Notes under the pieces: generated by a model
The model's input: the letters and a program-made list of their open reading frames with translations, nothing else
What the model was told of the DNA's origin: nothing
Database searches by the model: none
Assembly: GCA_001465115.1 (NCBI GenBank)
Contig: CP013614.1
Location: 2,294,001 to 2,358,000, forward strand
Direction: 5' to 3'
DNA length: 64,000 bases
From: Enterococcus silesiacus
GTDB lineage: Bacteria > Bacillota > Bacilli > Lactobacillales > Enterococcaceae
Shown: positions 10,404 through 18,892 of the stretch, in pieces
Layout: each line of letters begins with the position of its first letter
Numbering within the stretch: the stretch's first letter is position 1
Made by a program: the position numbers and the translations under genes

Positions 10404-10877
10404 CTACAGTAACTTTTCAATATCTCCGGCGATTTTTTCAGGCTCCACAGTCGGTGCAAAGCGTTTTACTACATTGCCGTCACGATCCACTAAAAACTTC
10501 GTAAAGTTCCACTTGATCGCGCCACCTAAAAGTCCACCTTTTTCACCTTTTAAAAATTCATATAATGGATCTGCATTCTCGCCATTCACATCGATTTTTC
10601 CAAATGTTTGAAACGTCGTTTGATAGGTCAACTGACAAAAATCACTGATTTCTTGATTGGTTCCAGGTGCTTGGTGCCCAAATTGATTACAAGGAAAATC
10701 TAAGATTTCTAAGCCTTGCTCACGGTATTTTTTATATAACTCTTCTAAGCCTTCATATTGAGGTGTAAATCCGCAACCTGTCGCTGTATTTACGATCAGG
10801 AGTACTTTGCCACGGTAATCTTCCATCGAAATGGTCTCATCATTTGTCGTTTTCACTTGATAATCATAAATACTCAT
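10404..10877 (-). CDS. gpx: glutathione peroxidase family protein (cysteine type)
   Basis: Cytoplasmic thiol peroxidase, 157 residues, that reduces H2O2 or organic hydroperoxides; bacterial members commonly use thioredoxin. The peroxidatic residue is Cys in NTATGCGFTPQY (about residue 36), where selenoenzymes have Sec. The conserved FPCNQFG block (about 71-77) supplies the catalytic Gln, and the WNFTKF block (about 129-134) supplies Trp and Asn. The ATG at 10877 (MSIYDYQVK) is preferred to one six codons earlier because AGAGGAAG is properly spaced before it. It is a single-gene unit with its own terminator. Confidence 0.93.
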   Translation of the reverse strand: MSIYDYQVKTTNDETISMEDYRGKVLLIVNTATGCGFTPQYEGLEELYKKYREQGLEILDFPCNQFGHQAPGTNQEISDFCQLTYQTTFQTFGKIDVNGENADPLYEFLKGEKGGLLGGAIKWNFTKFLVDRDGNVVKRFAPTVEPEKIAGDIEKLL

Positions 10878-10960
10878 TCTACTTCTTCCTCTCAAGTTAC
10901 CTGTCTAACTAAATAGTAGCCAGTAGAATACGTTTCGTCAAGGAAACGACCTTTGATTTA

Positions 10961-13297
10961 TCATAAAATCGGCGTTAATTCTAGCAGTACAATGCCATTT
11001 GTATCTAGCATCGCATAATAATTAAAGAGATCATTAATTTGAGTATCAAAAACTTTGATCTTAGGTCGAGTGCCTTCTACAACATATTCTTGCGTCTCTA
11101 AGTCGAGTGTATCTGCGTTACGAAATTCTTCATACGTATAAAATAATGCGCCATTATGCCGATTAAAGTCGATTTGTTTAATCTGATAATTTGCTGGTTT
11201 AATATTTGCCAATTCAATTTCAAAAGCCACAGCCTGACTTTTAAGAAAAGCTTCTTCTGAAGAAAGATGAGGATCAAAATAATTTGTATTAAACAATAAT
11301 AACTGATACTTACCATCCAGATAAGTCAACAGGTATTCTTCCCCTTGTGCCAAGACCAACCCTGCCATCCTTCTAGCTAACCACAAACAAAAATAGACGG
11401 GTCTTTTTCCACTGTAAAAATGAAATAGCTCTAAGCCATCATTTTTTAGTGGTCGATCTTGTGTTTGTTTTTCAAACAATTCAATATTCAGCCAAAAACC
11501 GAAACCGTCCACCAAGGTATCCAAGACTAAGAGATCTTTTAAAATAATCGCCCCTCTAAAGAAGGTTCCATTACTATTTCTCGTCATCCCAGTCAAAGTG
11601 TTCCATTCCGTAAGATACAACGGTAGTTGGAGTTCATATTCTTTTAACAAATGCTTGATATACAAGGTTTTATTCAACACATATTGATGATAATTTTTCA
11701 AATCAGGAAAAGTGCTATCTAAATTTTGAAATACGTAGTTAGGCTCGGCAGAAAAAGACAGAAAATCGCATTTTTTCGCAATCGTCTCGCAAAAAAAACG
11801 TATTTGTTCTGGATTCTTTTGCTCAAAAAATGGATCAGTCAACGGAATTTCTGCGCCTACCGCTATTTTAGACGAGATCTCAAATAGACTTTTTTTGACT
11901 TCTAAAAATTCAGGATAATATTCCACAAGAGCTTGATCTTTAAATAGACAATTGACCTTCCACTGTTCAGTCATTTTTGTCCCAAATTTATTTTGAACAT
12001 GTCGAAAAAATTTACGGCAGATCTCTTTTACTCTAACACTGAGTTGTTTAAATTCAACAAGAGATAACTGAAAAAAAATACCTAGCTGTGTTTCTTCTAA
12101 GAAGGCCAAAATATAGTCCCATTGTTCAAAAGCGGGAAAGGAATTCATCCCAGCTTCCTGATGGATCTGTACAGATAAAGGAATTTGCGTAAACAACGAT
12201 TGGACACTGATATACTTGATCCCAATTTGCTTTTTGATATCCAGAATTTCCCTTTGAATTTTCTTAGAGCCTAAAACTTCCCACGAACCAACATGAATGA
12301 TTACGTCTTTTTTTACATACTCAGATTCAATTTGCTCTGTCGTAATATACAGCTGTTTTGTCTTTAGCGTTAATTCTGACGGGCGTGATTCTTCCAACCC
12401 CATTTGCATATAACTGTATAACGGTACTAAGATCTCTTTGATTTGAAGCTCAGTTGCTTTAACCGTTTGCTTGCTTTTCTGAGGTATTTTCGCTTCCGTT
12501 ATGTGAGATGACCGGTAACTGGTGGGAGAATCGTTAAAGATTTTTTTAAAGTGTTGCCGATAAGTCTTGCTATTGCTAAAACCATTGTCCAAAGCAATTT
12601 GCTCAATACTTTTTTTCGTATACAGCAATTCAGACAAGCTATGCTTGACACAAACAGTGCGCACATAATGAGAAAAGTAGTCACCGGTTTCTTTCTTAAA
12701 AAACTTCGACAACGAGGATTCCGACATAAAAAATTGATCTGCTACGTCAGCTAATAAAATACCTTCATGATAATGTTCCTCGATGAATTCTAAAATCTCT
12801 CTTAATTTTTGATTGTCAGAAGGATGATAGTCTGTGACCTCTTCTTTTTGAAAATGATGGACAAGAGACAAAATGATTTGCGTTAAAAATAAAGTGATTT
12901 TAAGTCGTTTTGAAGGATCATCACTAAATTCAACTAAGCATAATTCAGCAACTTGTCTTCTCAAAGCAGCGATTGCATGCATCTTTCCGTGTTCTTTTTG
13001 AATAGGTCGACACTCAAAGTGTGTATAGAAAAAAGCAGGAAATTGGGCAGCAAAGAACACGCTATTAATGCTTAATCTCAAATAAGAGCAGTTTGCTGCT
13101 GTATTAGGTGTCAAAAGAAAATATTCTCCTGTATTAATTACCACTATTTCTCCCGAGCTTACTTGATCCGTCGACTCTTCCAACGTTATCCCCATACTTC
13201 CTTGTAGAACGATCAAAATAGTTGTTTCTTTGCAAAATGCACTTTCTTCGACCTGTAACTGTCGATAATCGATCTGATAATTTTCGTTTACAATCAT
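10961..13297 (-). CDS. AraC-family regulator fused to a GH39-like domain
   Basis: A 778-residue fusion. Residues about 1-160 form a cupin-like AraC sensor region. About 170-275 hold the two AraC helix-turn-helix units (ILLADVADQFFMSESSLSKFFKK and SIEQIALDNGFSNSKTYRQHFKK are the cores). About 320-778 resemble GH39 beta-xylosidases, including YLTEWNT, the region of the GH39 nucleophile. Where GH39 enzymes have the acid/base Glu in a WNEPN-type motif, this protein appears to read QWKVNCLFKD, so hydrolysis is doubtful and a sugar-sensing role is more likely. The start at 13297 has AGAGGGGA upstream. It faces away from the M20-MFS-M20 operon. Confidence 0.85.
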   Translation of the reverse strand: MIVNENYQIDYRQLQVEESAFCKETTILIVLQGSMGITLEESTDQVSSGEIVVINTGEYFLLTPNTAANCSYLRLSINSVFFAAQFPAFFYTHFECRPIQKEHGKMHAIAALRRQVAELCLVEFSDDPSKRLKITLFLTQIILSLVHHFQKEEVTDYHPSDNQKLREILEFIEEHYHEGILLADVADQFFMSESSLSKFFKKETGDYFSHYVRTVCVKHSLSELLYTKKSIEQIALDNGFSNSKTYRQHFKKIFNDSPTSYRSSHITEAKIPQKSKQTVKATELQIKEILVPLYSYMQMGLEESRPSELTLKTKQLYITTEQIESEYVKKDVIIHVGSWEVLGSKKIQREILDIKKQIGIKYISVQSLFTQIPLSVQIHQEAGMNSFPAFEQWDYILAFLEETQLGIFFQLSLVEFKQLSVRVKEICRKFFRHVQNKFGTKMTEQWKVNCLFKDQALVEYYPEFLEVKKSLFEISSKIAVGAEIPLTDPFFEQKNPEQIRFFCETIAKKCDFLSFSAEPNYVFQNLDSTFPDLKNYHQYVLNKTLYIKHLLKEYELQLPLYLTEWNTLTGMTRNSNGTFFRGAIILKDLLVLDTLVDGFGFWLNIELFEKQTQDRPLKNDGLELFHFYSGKRPVYFCLWLARRMAGLVLAQGEEYLLTYLDGKYQLLLFNTNYFDPHLSSEEAFLKSQAVAFEIELANIKPANYQIKQIDFNRHNGALFYTYEEFRNADTLDLETQEYVVEGTRPKIKVFDTQINDLFNYYAMLDTNGIVLLELTPIL

Positions 13298-13327
13298 TTT
13301 TTCCCCTCTTTTGTTTATTTCCTTCTC

Positions 13328-13336
13328 ATTATAACA
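13328..13336 (-). promoter_or_regulatory. extended -10 promoter of the AraC-GH39 regulator gene
   Basis: Minus strand reads TGTTATAAT: a perfect TATAAT with the TGn extension, 31 bases before the ATG at 13297. No good -35 is seen, as is usual for extended -10 promoters. Confidence 0.6.
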
Positions 13337-13411
13337 CGCAAAAGGAAAATATCGTTCGTTCACCAATCTTTTACTTTCTAAACTCCATAGTCCAAAAGTG
13401 CCTTCTGATAT

Positions 13412-13455
13412 TTAGAAATTTCTAACCTTGTGAAGTTTTTAATTAAGCATAGAAT
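13412..13455 (+). promoter_or_regulatory. promoter with 14-bp palindrome before the M20 operon
   Basis: TTGTGA (13428-13433), a 16-bp spacer and TAGAAT (13450-13455) make a plausible promoter 30 bases before the first hydrolase gene. A perfect 14-bp palindrome, TTAGAAATTTCTAA, lies at 13412-13425 directly upstream of the -35 and is a candidate operator. Confidence 0.5.
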
Positions 13456-13484
13456 ATGTAGTGTATTTGAAAGGAGCAGTTTAA

Positions 13485-14681
13485 ATGGATGATTTACGTA
13501 CTCAATTATTTACGAAGCTTCAACAAAAAGAAGCAGATATGATCAAGATTCGTCGACATTTTCATGAGAATCCAGAACTATCTTTTCATGAAACTGAAAC
13601 AGCAACATATATTGCTGATTTTTACGCTGGAAAAGATTGTACGGTTCAAACGAATGTAGGCGGCGGTAACGGTATTTTAGTTGATATTCATGGTGGCAAA
13701 AAAGGACCTGTCTTAGCGATTCGAGCAGATTTTGATGCGTTACCGATTCAAGAAGATACTGGCCTCCCCTTTTCATCTAAAAAGGCTGGCGTCATGCATG
13801 CTTGCGGTCACGACGGGCACACAGCGTACATGATGATTTTAGCCGCTTCACTGATCGAATTAAAAGAGCAATTAGCTGGAACGATTCGTGTCATCCACCA
13901 GCCTGCTGAAGAAGTACCGCCTGGTGGTGCTAAAGGAATGATCGAAGCTGGTTGTTTAGACGGTGTGGATCATGTTTTAGGGATTCACGTAATGAGCTTA
14001 ATGCCGCTTGGCGACGTTCTTTATCATCCAGGATCCGTTCATACTGGTCGAGCAACCTTTAAAGTAGTGATGCAAGGAAAAGGCGGACATGGTTCAACAC
14101 CACAAGATGCGAATGATACGATCGTAGCAGCTTCTCAATTTGTCACAGCCGTTCAAACCATCGTCAGTCGCAGAATTGATCCTTTTGATACTGCAACTGT
14201 CACGATCGGTTCATTTGACGGCAAAGGTTCAGCCAACGTTATCAAAGATTCTGTCACACTAGAAGGCGATGTGCGGATCATGAAAGAAGAAACTCGGACA
14301 ATCGTGGAAAAAGAATTCAAACAAATTCTAGACGGTATCTGCCAGACATTCGGCATCAGCTATGAACTCGATTATGCCAATGATTATCCAGTATGTGTCA
14401 ACGATGCCAAAACCACTGAAATGGTTGCTAAAGCATTGAGCGAAGCGCACATTCCAGAAGTGAAGCAATTGGTCGAATGCGGTCCACAAACACCTTCTGA
14501 AGATTTTGCTTATTATGCCAAAGAACGACCAAGCTGTTTCTTTTTCGTAGGTGCGCATAAAGAGGGAACACCAATGTATCCACATCATCATCCAAAATTT
14601 TATATTGACGAAGATTGTTTATTAATTGCTGCAAAATCAATGGGTGCAGCTGTTCTACATTATTTATCTGAAGGAGTTTAA
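13485..14681 (+). CDS. M20D amidohydrolase (hippurate / N-acyl-amino-acid hydrolase type)
   Basis: Predicted cytoplasmic zinc amidohydrolase of 398 residues, normal for the HipO / IAA-amino-acid hydrolase family, which splits N-acyl or N-aroyl amino acids. Metal and catalytic motifs are clear: RADFDALPIQE (about 85-95), MHACGHDGHTAYM (about 104-116) and HQPAEEVPPGGAKGM (about 139-153). The C-terminal metal region includes PHHHPKF. AAAGGAG precedes the ATG. It begins an operon with an MFS transporter, two bases downstream, and a second M20 enzyme. This suggests uptake or release of an amide-linked amino acid derivative; the substrate is unknown. Confidence 0.9.
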   Translation: MDDLRTQLFTKLQQKEADMIKIRRHFHENPELSFHETETATYIADFYAGKDCTVQTNVGGGNGILVDIHGGKKGPVLAIRADFDALPIQEDTGLPFSSKKAGVMHACGHDGHTAYMMILAASLIELKEQLAGTIRVIHQPAEEVPPGGAKGMIEAGCLDGVDHVLGIHVMSLMPLGDVLYHPGSVHTGRATFKVVMQGKGGHGSTPQDANDTIVAASQFVTAVQTIVSRRIDPFDTATVTIGSFDGKGSANVIKDSVTLEGDVRIMKEETRTIVEKEFKQILDGICQTFGISYELDYANDYPVCVNDAKTTEMVAKALSEAHIPEVKQLVECGPQTPSEDFAYYAKERPSCFFFVGAHKEGTPMYPHHHPKFYIDEDCLLIAAKSMGAAVLHYLSEGV

Positions 14682-14683
14682 TC

Positions 14684-16084
14684 ATGAAAGCAACAACACA
14701 TACAGCAGCAGATGCTGCAACATATAAAGGGACAAACAAATTACTGATAGGCATCGTTTTAAGCGTTTTGACTTATTGGCTGTTTGCCCAATCTTTACTA
14801 AATATGGCGCCAGCCGTTCAAAGTGACTTAGGGGTTTCCGCTGGCGTTTTAAACATAGGAATCTCCATGACTGGTTTATTTTCTGGTATTTTTATCGTCG
14901 TAGCTGGCGGGTTAGCAGATAAATTAGGCAGAATGAAATTAACATATATTGGTCTTATTTTAAGTGTTATTGGCTCAGCGGCTTTAGTCATTACACACGG
15001 CCCTATTTTATTTATTGGTGGTCGAATTTTACAAGGATTATCAGCTGCGTGTATCATGCCTGCAACAATGGCCTTAGTCAAAACGTATTATGAAGGCAAA
15101 GATCGGCAACGAGCGTTAAGTTATTGGTCGATCGGTTCTTGGGGCGGTTCTGGTTTATGTTCATTCTTTGGCGGTGCCGTTGCCAGTTCTTTAGGTTGGC
15201 GTTATGTCTTTATTTTTTCGATTATTGTTTCGATTTGTAGTGCGCTATTGATTTTTGGGACACCTGAAAGTAAGGTTACCAGCGATAGTAATAGTAAATT
15301 CGATTCAATTGGCTTGCTTTTATTTATCGTTTCAATGGTTGCTTTAAACGTTGTCGTTTCTAAAGGTTCTGAACTTGGTTGGACAAGTCCGATCGTACTT
15401 ATTTTAGCTGTAGTAGTCATCATTGGATTGATCACATTTTATAAAGTGGAACAAGCAATCGATAATAGTTTCGTTGAGTTTGCTTTATTTGAAAACCGCG
15501 GTTATCTCGGCGCAACCATTTCTAATTTCTTATTAAATGCTGTTGCTGGTACGTTGATTGTTATCAATACCTATGTCCAACAAGGACGTGGTCTGTCTTC
15601 CGCTAAAACAGGGATGTTATCGATCGGTTACTTGTGCCTAGTCTTGATCACAATCCGGATTGGCGAAAAATTATTGCAAACAATCGGTGCGAAAAAACCA
15701 ATGTTGTGGGGAACGATTCTTTCTGGTACAGGTGTTGGTTTGATGGCTTTAACGATGGTGACTGGCTCGGCCTATTTCATACTAGTTTTTATTGGCTATA
15801 GTCTATTCGGAATGGGTCTTGGCATGTATGCAACACCTTCTACCGACACAGCGATTTCCAGTGTACCAAATGAAAAAGCCGGCGTCGCTTCTGGGATTTA
15901 TAAAATGGCCAGCTCGCTTGGTGGCGCATTAGGAGTCGCGATTTCTGCTGCGGTTTACAATGGCTTTAGTGCTGGTGGGAATTATACACAAGGCGCAACA
16001 TTTGGCTTACTGACAAATATTCTTTTCTGCGTTTTAGCCTTAGGTTCAATCGTATTTATTATTCCAAAAGAAAAACAAGTATAA
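14684..16084 (+). CDS. MFS transporter, DHA2-like
   Basis: Integral membrane transporter of 466 residues with about 14 hydrophobic segments, as in the DHA2 (EmrB/QacA-like) branch. The A-motif GGLADKLGRMK lies between helices 2 and 3 (about 66-76). The segment after helix 5 has the antiporter-like GxxxG stretches GSWGGSGLCSFFGGA. The ribosome site GAAGGAG sits inside the end of the preceding M20D gene. Its place between two M20 hydrolases suggests movement of the hydrolases' substrate or product rather than general drug efflux, but DHA2 proteins are mostly exporters, so direction is open. Confidence 0.88.
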   Translation: MKATTHTAADAATYKGTNKLLIGIVLSVLTYWLFAQSLLNMAPAVQSDLGVSAGVLNIGISMTGLFSGIFIVVAGGLADKLGRMKLTYIGLILSVIGSAALVITHGPILFIGGRILQGLSAACIMPATMALVKTYYEGKDRQRALSYWSIGSWGGSGLCSFFGGAVASSLGWRYVFIFSIIVSICSALLIFGTPESKVTSDSNSKFDSIGLLLFIVSMVALNVVVSKGSELGWTSPIVLILAVVVIIGLITFYKVEQAIDNSFVEFALFENRGYLGATISNFLLNAVAGTLIVINTYVQQGRGLSSAKTGMLSIGYLCLVLITIRIGEKLLQTIGAKKPMLWGTILSGTGVGLMALTMVTGSAYFILVFIGYSLFGMGLGMYATPSTDTAISSVPNEKAGVASGIYKMASSLGGALGVAISAAVYNGFSAGGNYTQGATFGLLTNILFCVLALGSIVFIIPKEKQV

Positions 16085-16097
16085 GGAGAGAGCATCC

Positions 16098-17243
16098 ATG
16101 GATAATCAAGAGGCATTACAATTATTAAAAGAAGTCATTCAAATCAAAAGTATTTTAGGGAAAGAAAAATTAGTTGCAGATAAGCTACAGGCTCTTTTTG
16201 AAACGTATGATATTCCTTGTGAGCAAGTCGAATATAGTGAGGGACGAAATCAATTAGTTGCAACTCTAAAGGGCAATGAAGCAGGTCCTGTCCTAGGTTT
16301 TTCTGGGCATATGGATGTGGTTCCGGTGGGAGAAATCCCTTGGGATGAAGAGCCTTTTGCGGCAATTGAAAAAGACGGTTTACTCTATGGACGGGGAACC
16401 TGTGATATGAAATCAGGCTTGATCGCAGCCGTCGTTGCGATGATTCGTTTGAAAGAAGCTGGTTCGAAATTTAAAGGAACCATCAAACTTTTAGCTACTG
16501 TGGGAGAAGAAACGAGTGCTATTGGCTCTGGTCAATTAGTCGACAAAGGCTATGCAGATGATCTAGATGCATTAGTAATCGGTGAGCCTACCAATGTTGA
16601 GATCGGTGTAGCTCACAAAGGTGCTTTATGGCCGCGCATCACAACTTACGGAAAAACAGCGCATGGTTCCATGCCAGATCAAGGGGTGAATGCGATCGAG
16701 CATATGCTTTTGGTGTTGAATGCTTTTAAAGAAACCTTTGATTTCTCTCAATCTGTGGACGAATTAGTGGGTGCCTCAACTTCAAGTTTAGATATTATCA
16801 ATGGCGGTAACGGAACCAATGTTGTGCCCGATAAATGTACAGTAGAAATCGACATTCGCACGATCAAAGCACAAGATCACTCTGAATTAAAACAACAATT
16901 TAAAGCGATGCTGGATAAGTTGACAGCAACCGTTCCTGATTTTAAAGCGGAAATCGAGTTCATCAATGATTTACCTTCTATGAAAACTGAACTCGACGAT
17001 CCATTTACAGTATTAACACAAAAAGTCGTTGCTAACGTTACTGGTAACACGGCGAGTACGTTTGGTATGACTGGATACACTGACGGTTCTCAATTTGGTC
17101 GCGTGAAAAAAGAATTTCCTATTTTGATTCTAGGTCCTGGTGAAACAAAATATGCGCATCAGCCAAATGAATTCGTGAATATTGACGACTTTTACCAAAT
17201 GATTACGATCAATGAAAACATTGCAAAAGAATTTTTAAACTAA
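16098..17243 (+). CDS. M20 family deacylase (ArgE/DapE type)
   Basis: Zinc-dependent deacylase/peptidase of 381 residues, in the ArgE/DapE/ACY1 group. Conserved motifs: SGHMDVVPVG (first metal His and Asp, about 69-78), GRGTCDMKSG (bridging Asp, about 99-108), GEETSAIGSG (catalytic Glu, about 137-146), and a dimer-domain histidine in TAHGSMPDQ. The family usually removes acetyl or succinyl groups from amino acids or cleaves dipeptides. AAGGAGAG lies before the ATG. No arginine or lysine biosynthesis gene is nearby, so a catabolic role with the upstream hydrolase is more likely than ArgE or DapE itself. Confidence 0.88.
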   Translation: MDNQEALQLLKEVIQIKSILGKEKLVADKLQALFETYDIPCEQVEYSEGRNQLVATLKGNEAGPVLGFSGHMDVVPVGEIPWDEEPFAAIEKDGLLYGRGTCDMKSGLIAAVVAMIRLKEAGSKFKGTIKLLATVGEETSAIGSGQLVDKGYADDLDALVIGEPTNVEIGVAHKGALWPRITTYGKTAHGSMPDQGVNAIEHMLLVLNAFKETFDFSQSVDELVGASTSSLDIINGGNGTNVVPDKCTVEIDIRTIKAQDHSELKQQFKAMLDKLTATVPDFKAEIEFINDLPSMKTELDDPFTVLTQKVVANVTGNTASTFGMTGYTDGSQFGRVKKEFPILILGPGETKYAHQPNEFVNIDDFYQMITINENIAKEFLN

Positions 17244-17301
17244 ACAATAGAAAAAGCCAAAATGAACAGACTAAAGTTCATTTCGGCTTTTTCTATTGTT
17301 T
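17242..17301. terminator. bidirectional terminator between convergent genes
   Basis: A nearly perfect inverted repeat: AAACAATAGAAAAAGCC plus AAATGAAC on the left and GTTCATTT plus GGCTTTTTCTATTGTTT on the right, with one mismatch (A/C) and an 8-base loop. The A/T-rich arms give T-runs in both directions. It serves the M20 operon and the Mga-like gene. Confidence 0.9.
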
Positions 17302-17311
17302 AAGATTCTAC

Positions 17312-18793
17312 TCAAAGCTCAAATAACTTTTTCGTCAGTCTCTCCAACTCACCTGTTGCCGGAAACTGCGAAACCTTAATACTTAAACACCCTTCAATCG
17401 GCACTAGCATCACATGATTATAAATAATCACATCAATTTCTGCTCTTTTTGCATACTCTTCGGTAATTTTTTCATTAAAAACCCAAATAACATCAAAATT
17501 TCCTGGAATTCTTTTCTTTAAAATAGCAATCAAATGCTGAACATAACAGGCCTCACCAGAAATACTTAAAAGAATTTTTTTATTATTTTCAATCGTCGTA
17601 TCAACTAAATAGGAACTAAACAACAAACTCAAATTCGTTGCTACATCTTCTGGATAGACTAATCGCGCATCGTGAGATAACTTAACTTGTTTTAATTTAG
17701 CCAAACATGCTTGGTAAATCTCAGGAAATTCTCTTTCGGCATACTGATTCAGCTCGAATGAATTTCTTTGAAATAGTGGGGTCAATCTAGATAATAAACT
17801 GAGATTTTCTAAAAACGAATTCACACAATGGTACATCTCTTTGCTTCTTGAAGGATCCAGAGGAATGCTTTCACCAAAATCAAAGATCGTATTATACTGA
17901 TTGTCATACTTGGATTTCCGCGTCAGATTGATTGAGTAAATCTCCCCCTCAGGAGGTAAATAAATGACGCTTGCTAAGGTTGTAACATAAGCATAAATGT
18001 GTTCTTCATAAGGTAGATTTTCGATTGAAAAATACTTCTTCATCAATTGATCATAGATTTCAGAAAACACTTCAAAACGATCTGTCATAGCATATTTTTG
18101 ATCAGGATTTTGCTTTTTTGGGATGTACAAATGCTTACCCACTCTTTGTAAGATAACATGGTGCCACATTTTCGTCCGATTTGCGTCCAGCGTTAACACC
18201 CTTTGATACCTATTTAGAAATGATTCTTGAAATTCGTAATAAAATTTTTGAACCATCTCATCAAGATGAACATCCTCTTCTCGCCAGCCCCGTTGACTTG
18301 TGTAATCAAAATATAAATATCGGATATCAGCTTCTTCTCCTATCAAAGCCATATGCGGGGATAGTTGTAAGGTCAAATTATATCGTTCTAAAACTTCAGT
18401 TAGATGAGGCAAATAGCGTCTCAAGGTGCGCTCTGACAACCAAATCCGATCACACCAAGTTTCAATCGAATACTCTTCACCATCCAATAAAGCACTCAAC
18501 AACGTAAAAAGCGGCTGCTGATCGATGATATCCGATAATATTTCTTCGATCGTGTAGGTACTATCTCTGTTAAAAATAATCGTTTCCTTTTTCACTTGCA
18601 CAAATCCATCAATCACAGGACTGTACTCCTGCAGTAGAGCTAGGTCACTTTTTAACGTCTTTTTTGTCACACCCAATTTTGCTGCCACATCTTCCATTGT
18701 CAGTAAATCAGAGGTATCCGCTAAGAAATAAATTAAATTAATCAACCGGATCGCTTTTTTATCTGTTACTAGATCTATATACAATTTCCGCAT
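17312..18793 (-). CDS. Mga-like helix-turn-helix regulator
   Basis: DNA-binding regulator of 493 residues with the layout of the Mga/AtxA family of Gram-positive regulators. An N-terminal helix-turn-helix (LTMEDVAAKLGVTKKTLKSDL, about 32-52) is followed by an Mga-type second HTH (IWLSERTLRRYLPHL, about 117-131), PRD-like middle helices, and a C-terminal EIIB-like fold (ILLSISGEACYVQHLIAIL). The start at 18793 has AAGGGGG upstream; the open frame extends nine codons further but lacks a ribosome site. An extended -10 (TGC-TATACT, near 18850) precedes it. Its target is unknown; the convergent M20 operon is a neighbour, not proven regulon. Confidence 0.85.
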   Translation of the reverse strand: MRKLYIDLVTDKKAIRLINLIYFLADTSDLLTMEDVAAKLGVTKKTLKSDLALLQEYSPVIDGFVQVKKETIIFNRDSTYTIEEILSDIIDQQPLFTLLSALLDGEEYSIETWCDRIWLSERTLRRYLPHLTEVLERYNLTLQLSPHMALIGEEADIRYLYFDYTSQRGWREEDVHLDEMVQKFYYEFQESFLNRYQRVLTLDANRTKMWHHVILQRVGKHLYIPKKQNPDQKYAMTDRFEVFSEIYDQLMKKYFSIENLPYEEHIYAYVTTLASVIYLPPEGEIYSINLTRKSKYDNQYNTIFDFGESIPLDPSRSKEMYHCVNSFLENLSLLSRLTPLFQRNSFELNQYAEREFPEIYQACLAKLKQVKLSHDARLVYPEDVATNLSLLFSSYLVDTTIENNKKILLSISGEACYVQHLIAILKKRIPGNFDVIWVFNEKITEEYAKRAEIDVIIYNHVMLVPIEGCLSIKVSQFPATGELERLTKKLFEL

Positions 18794-18892
18794 GTTTTGC
18801 CCCCTTGGATGTGTCATCATTTTCTATTAAAATCCTTTATAGTAGTATAGCATGAGCGCTTTTAAAACACGCCTGATATGATTTTACAAACG

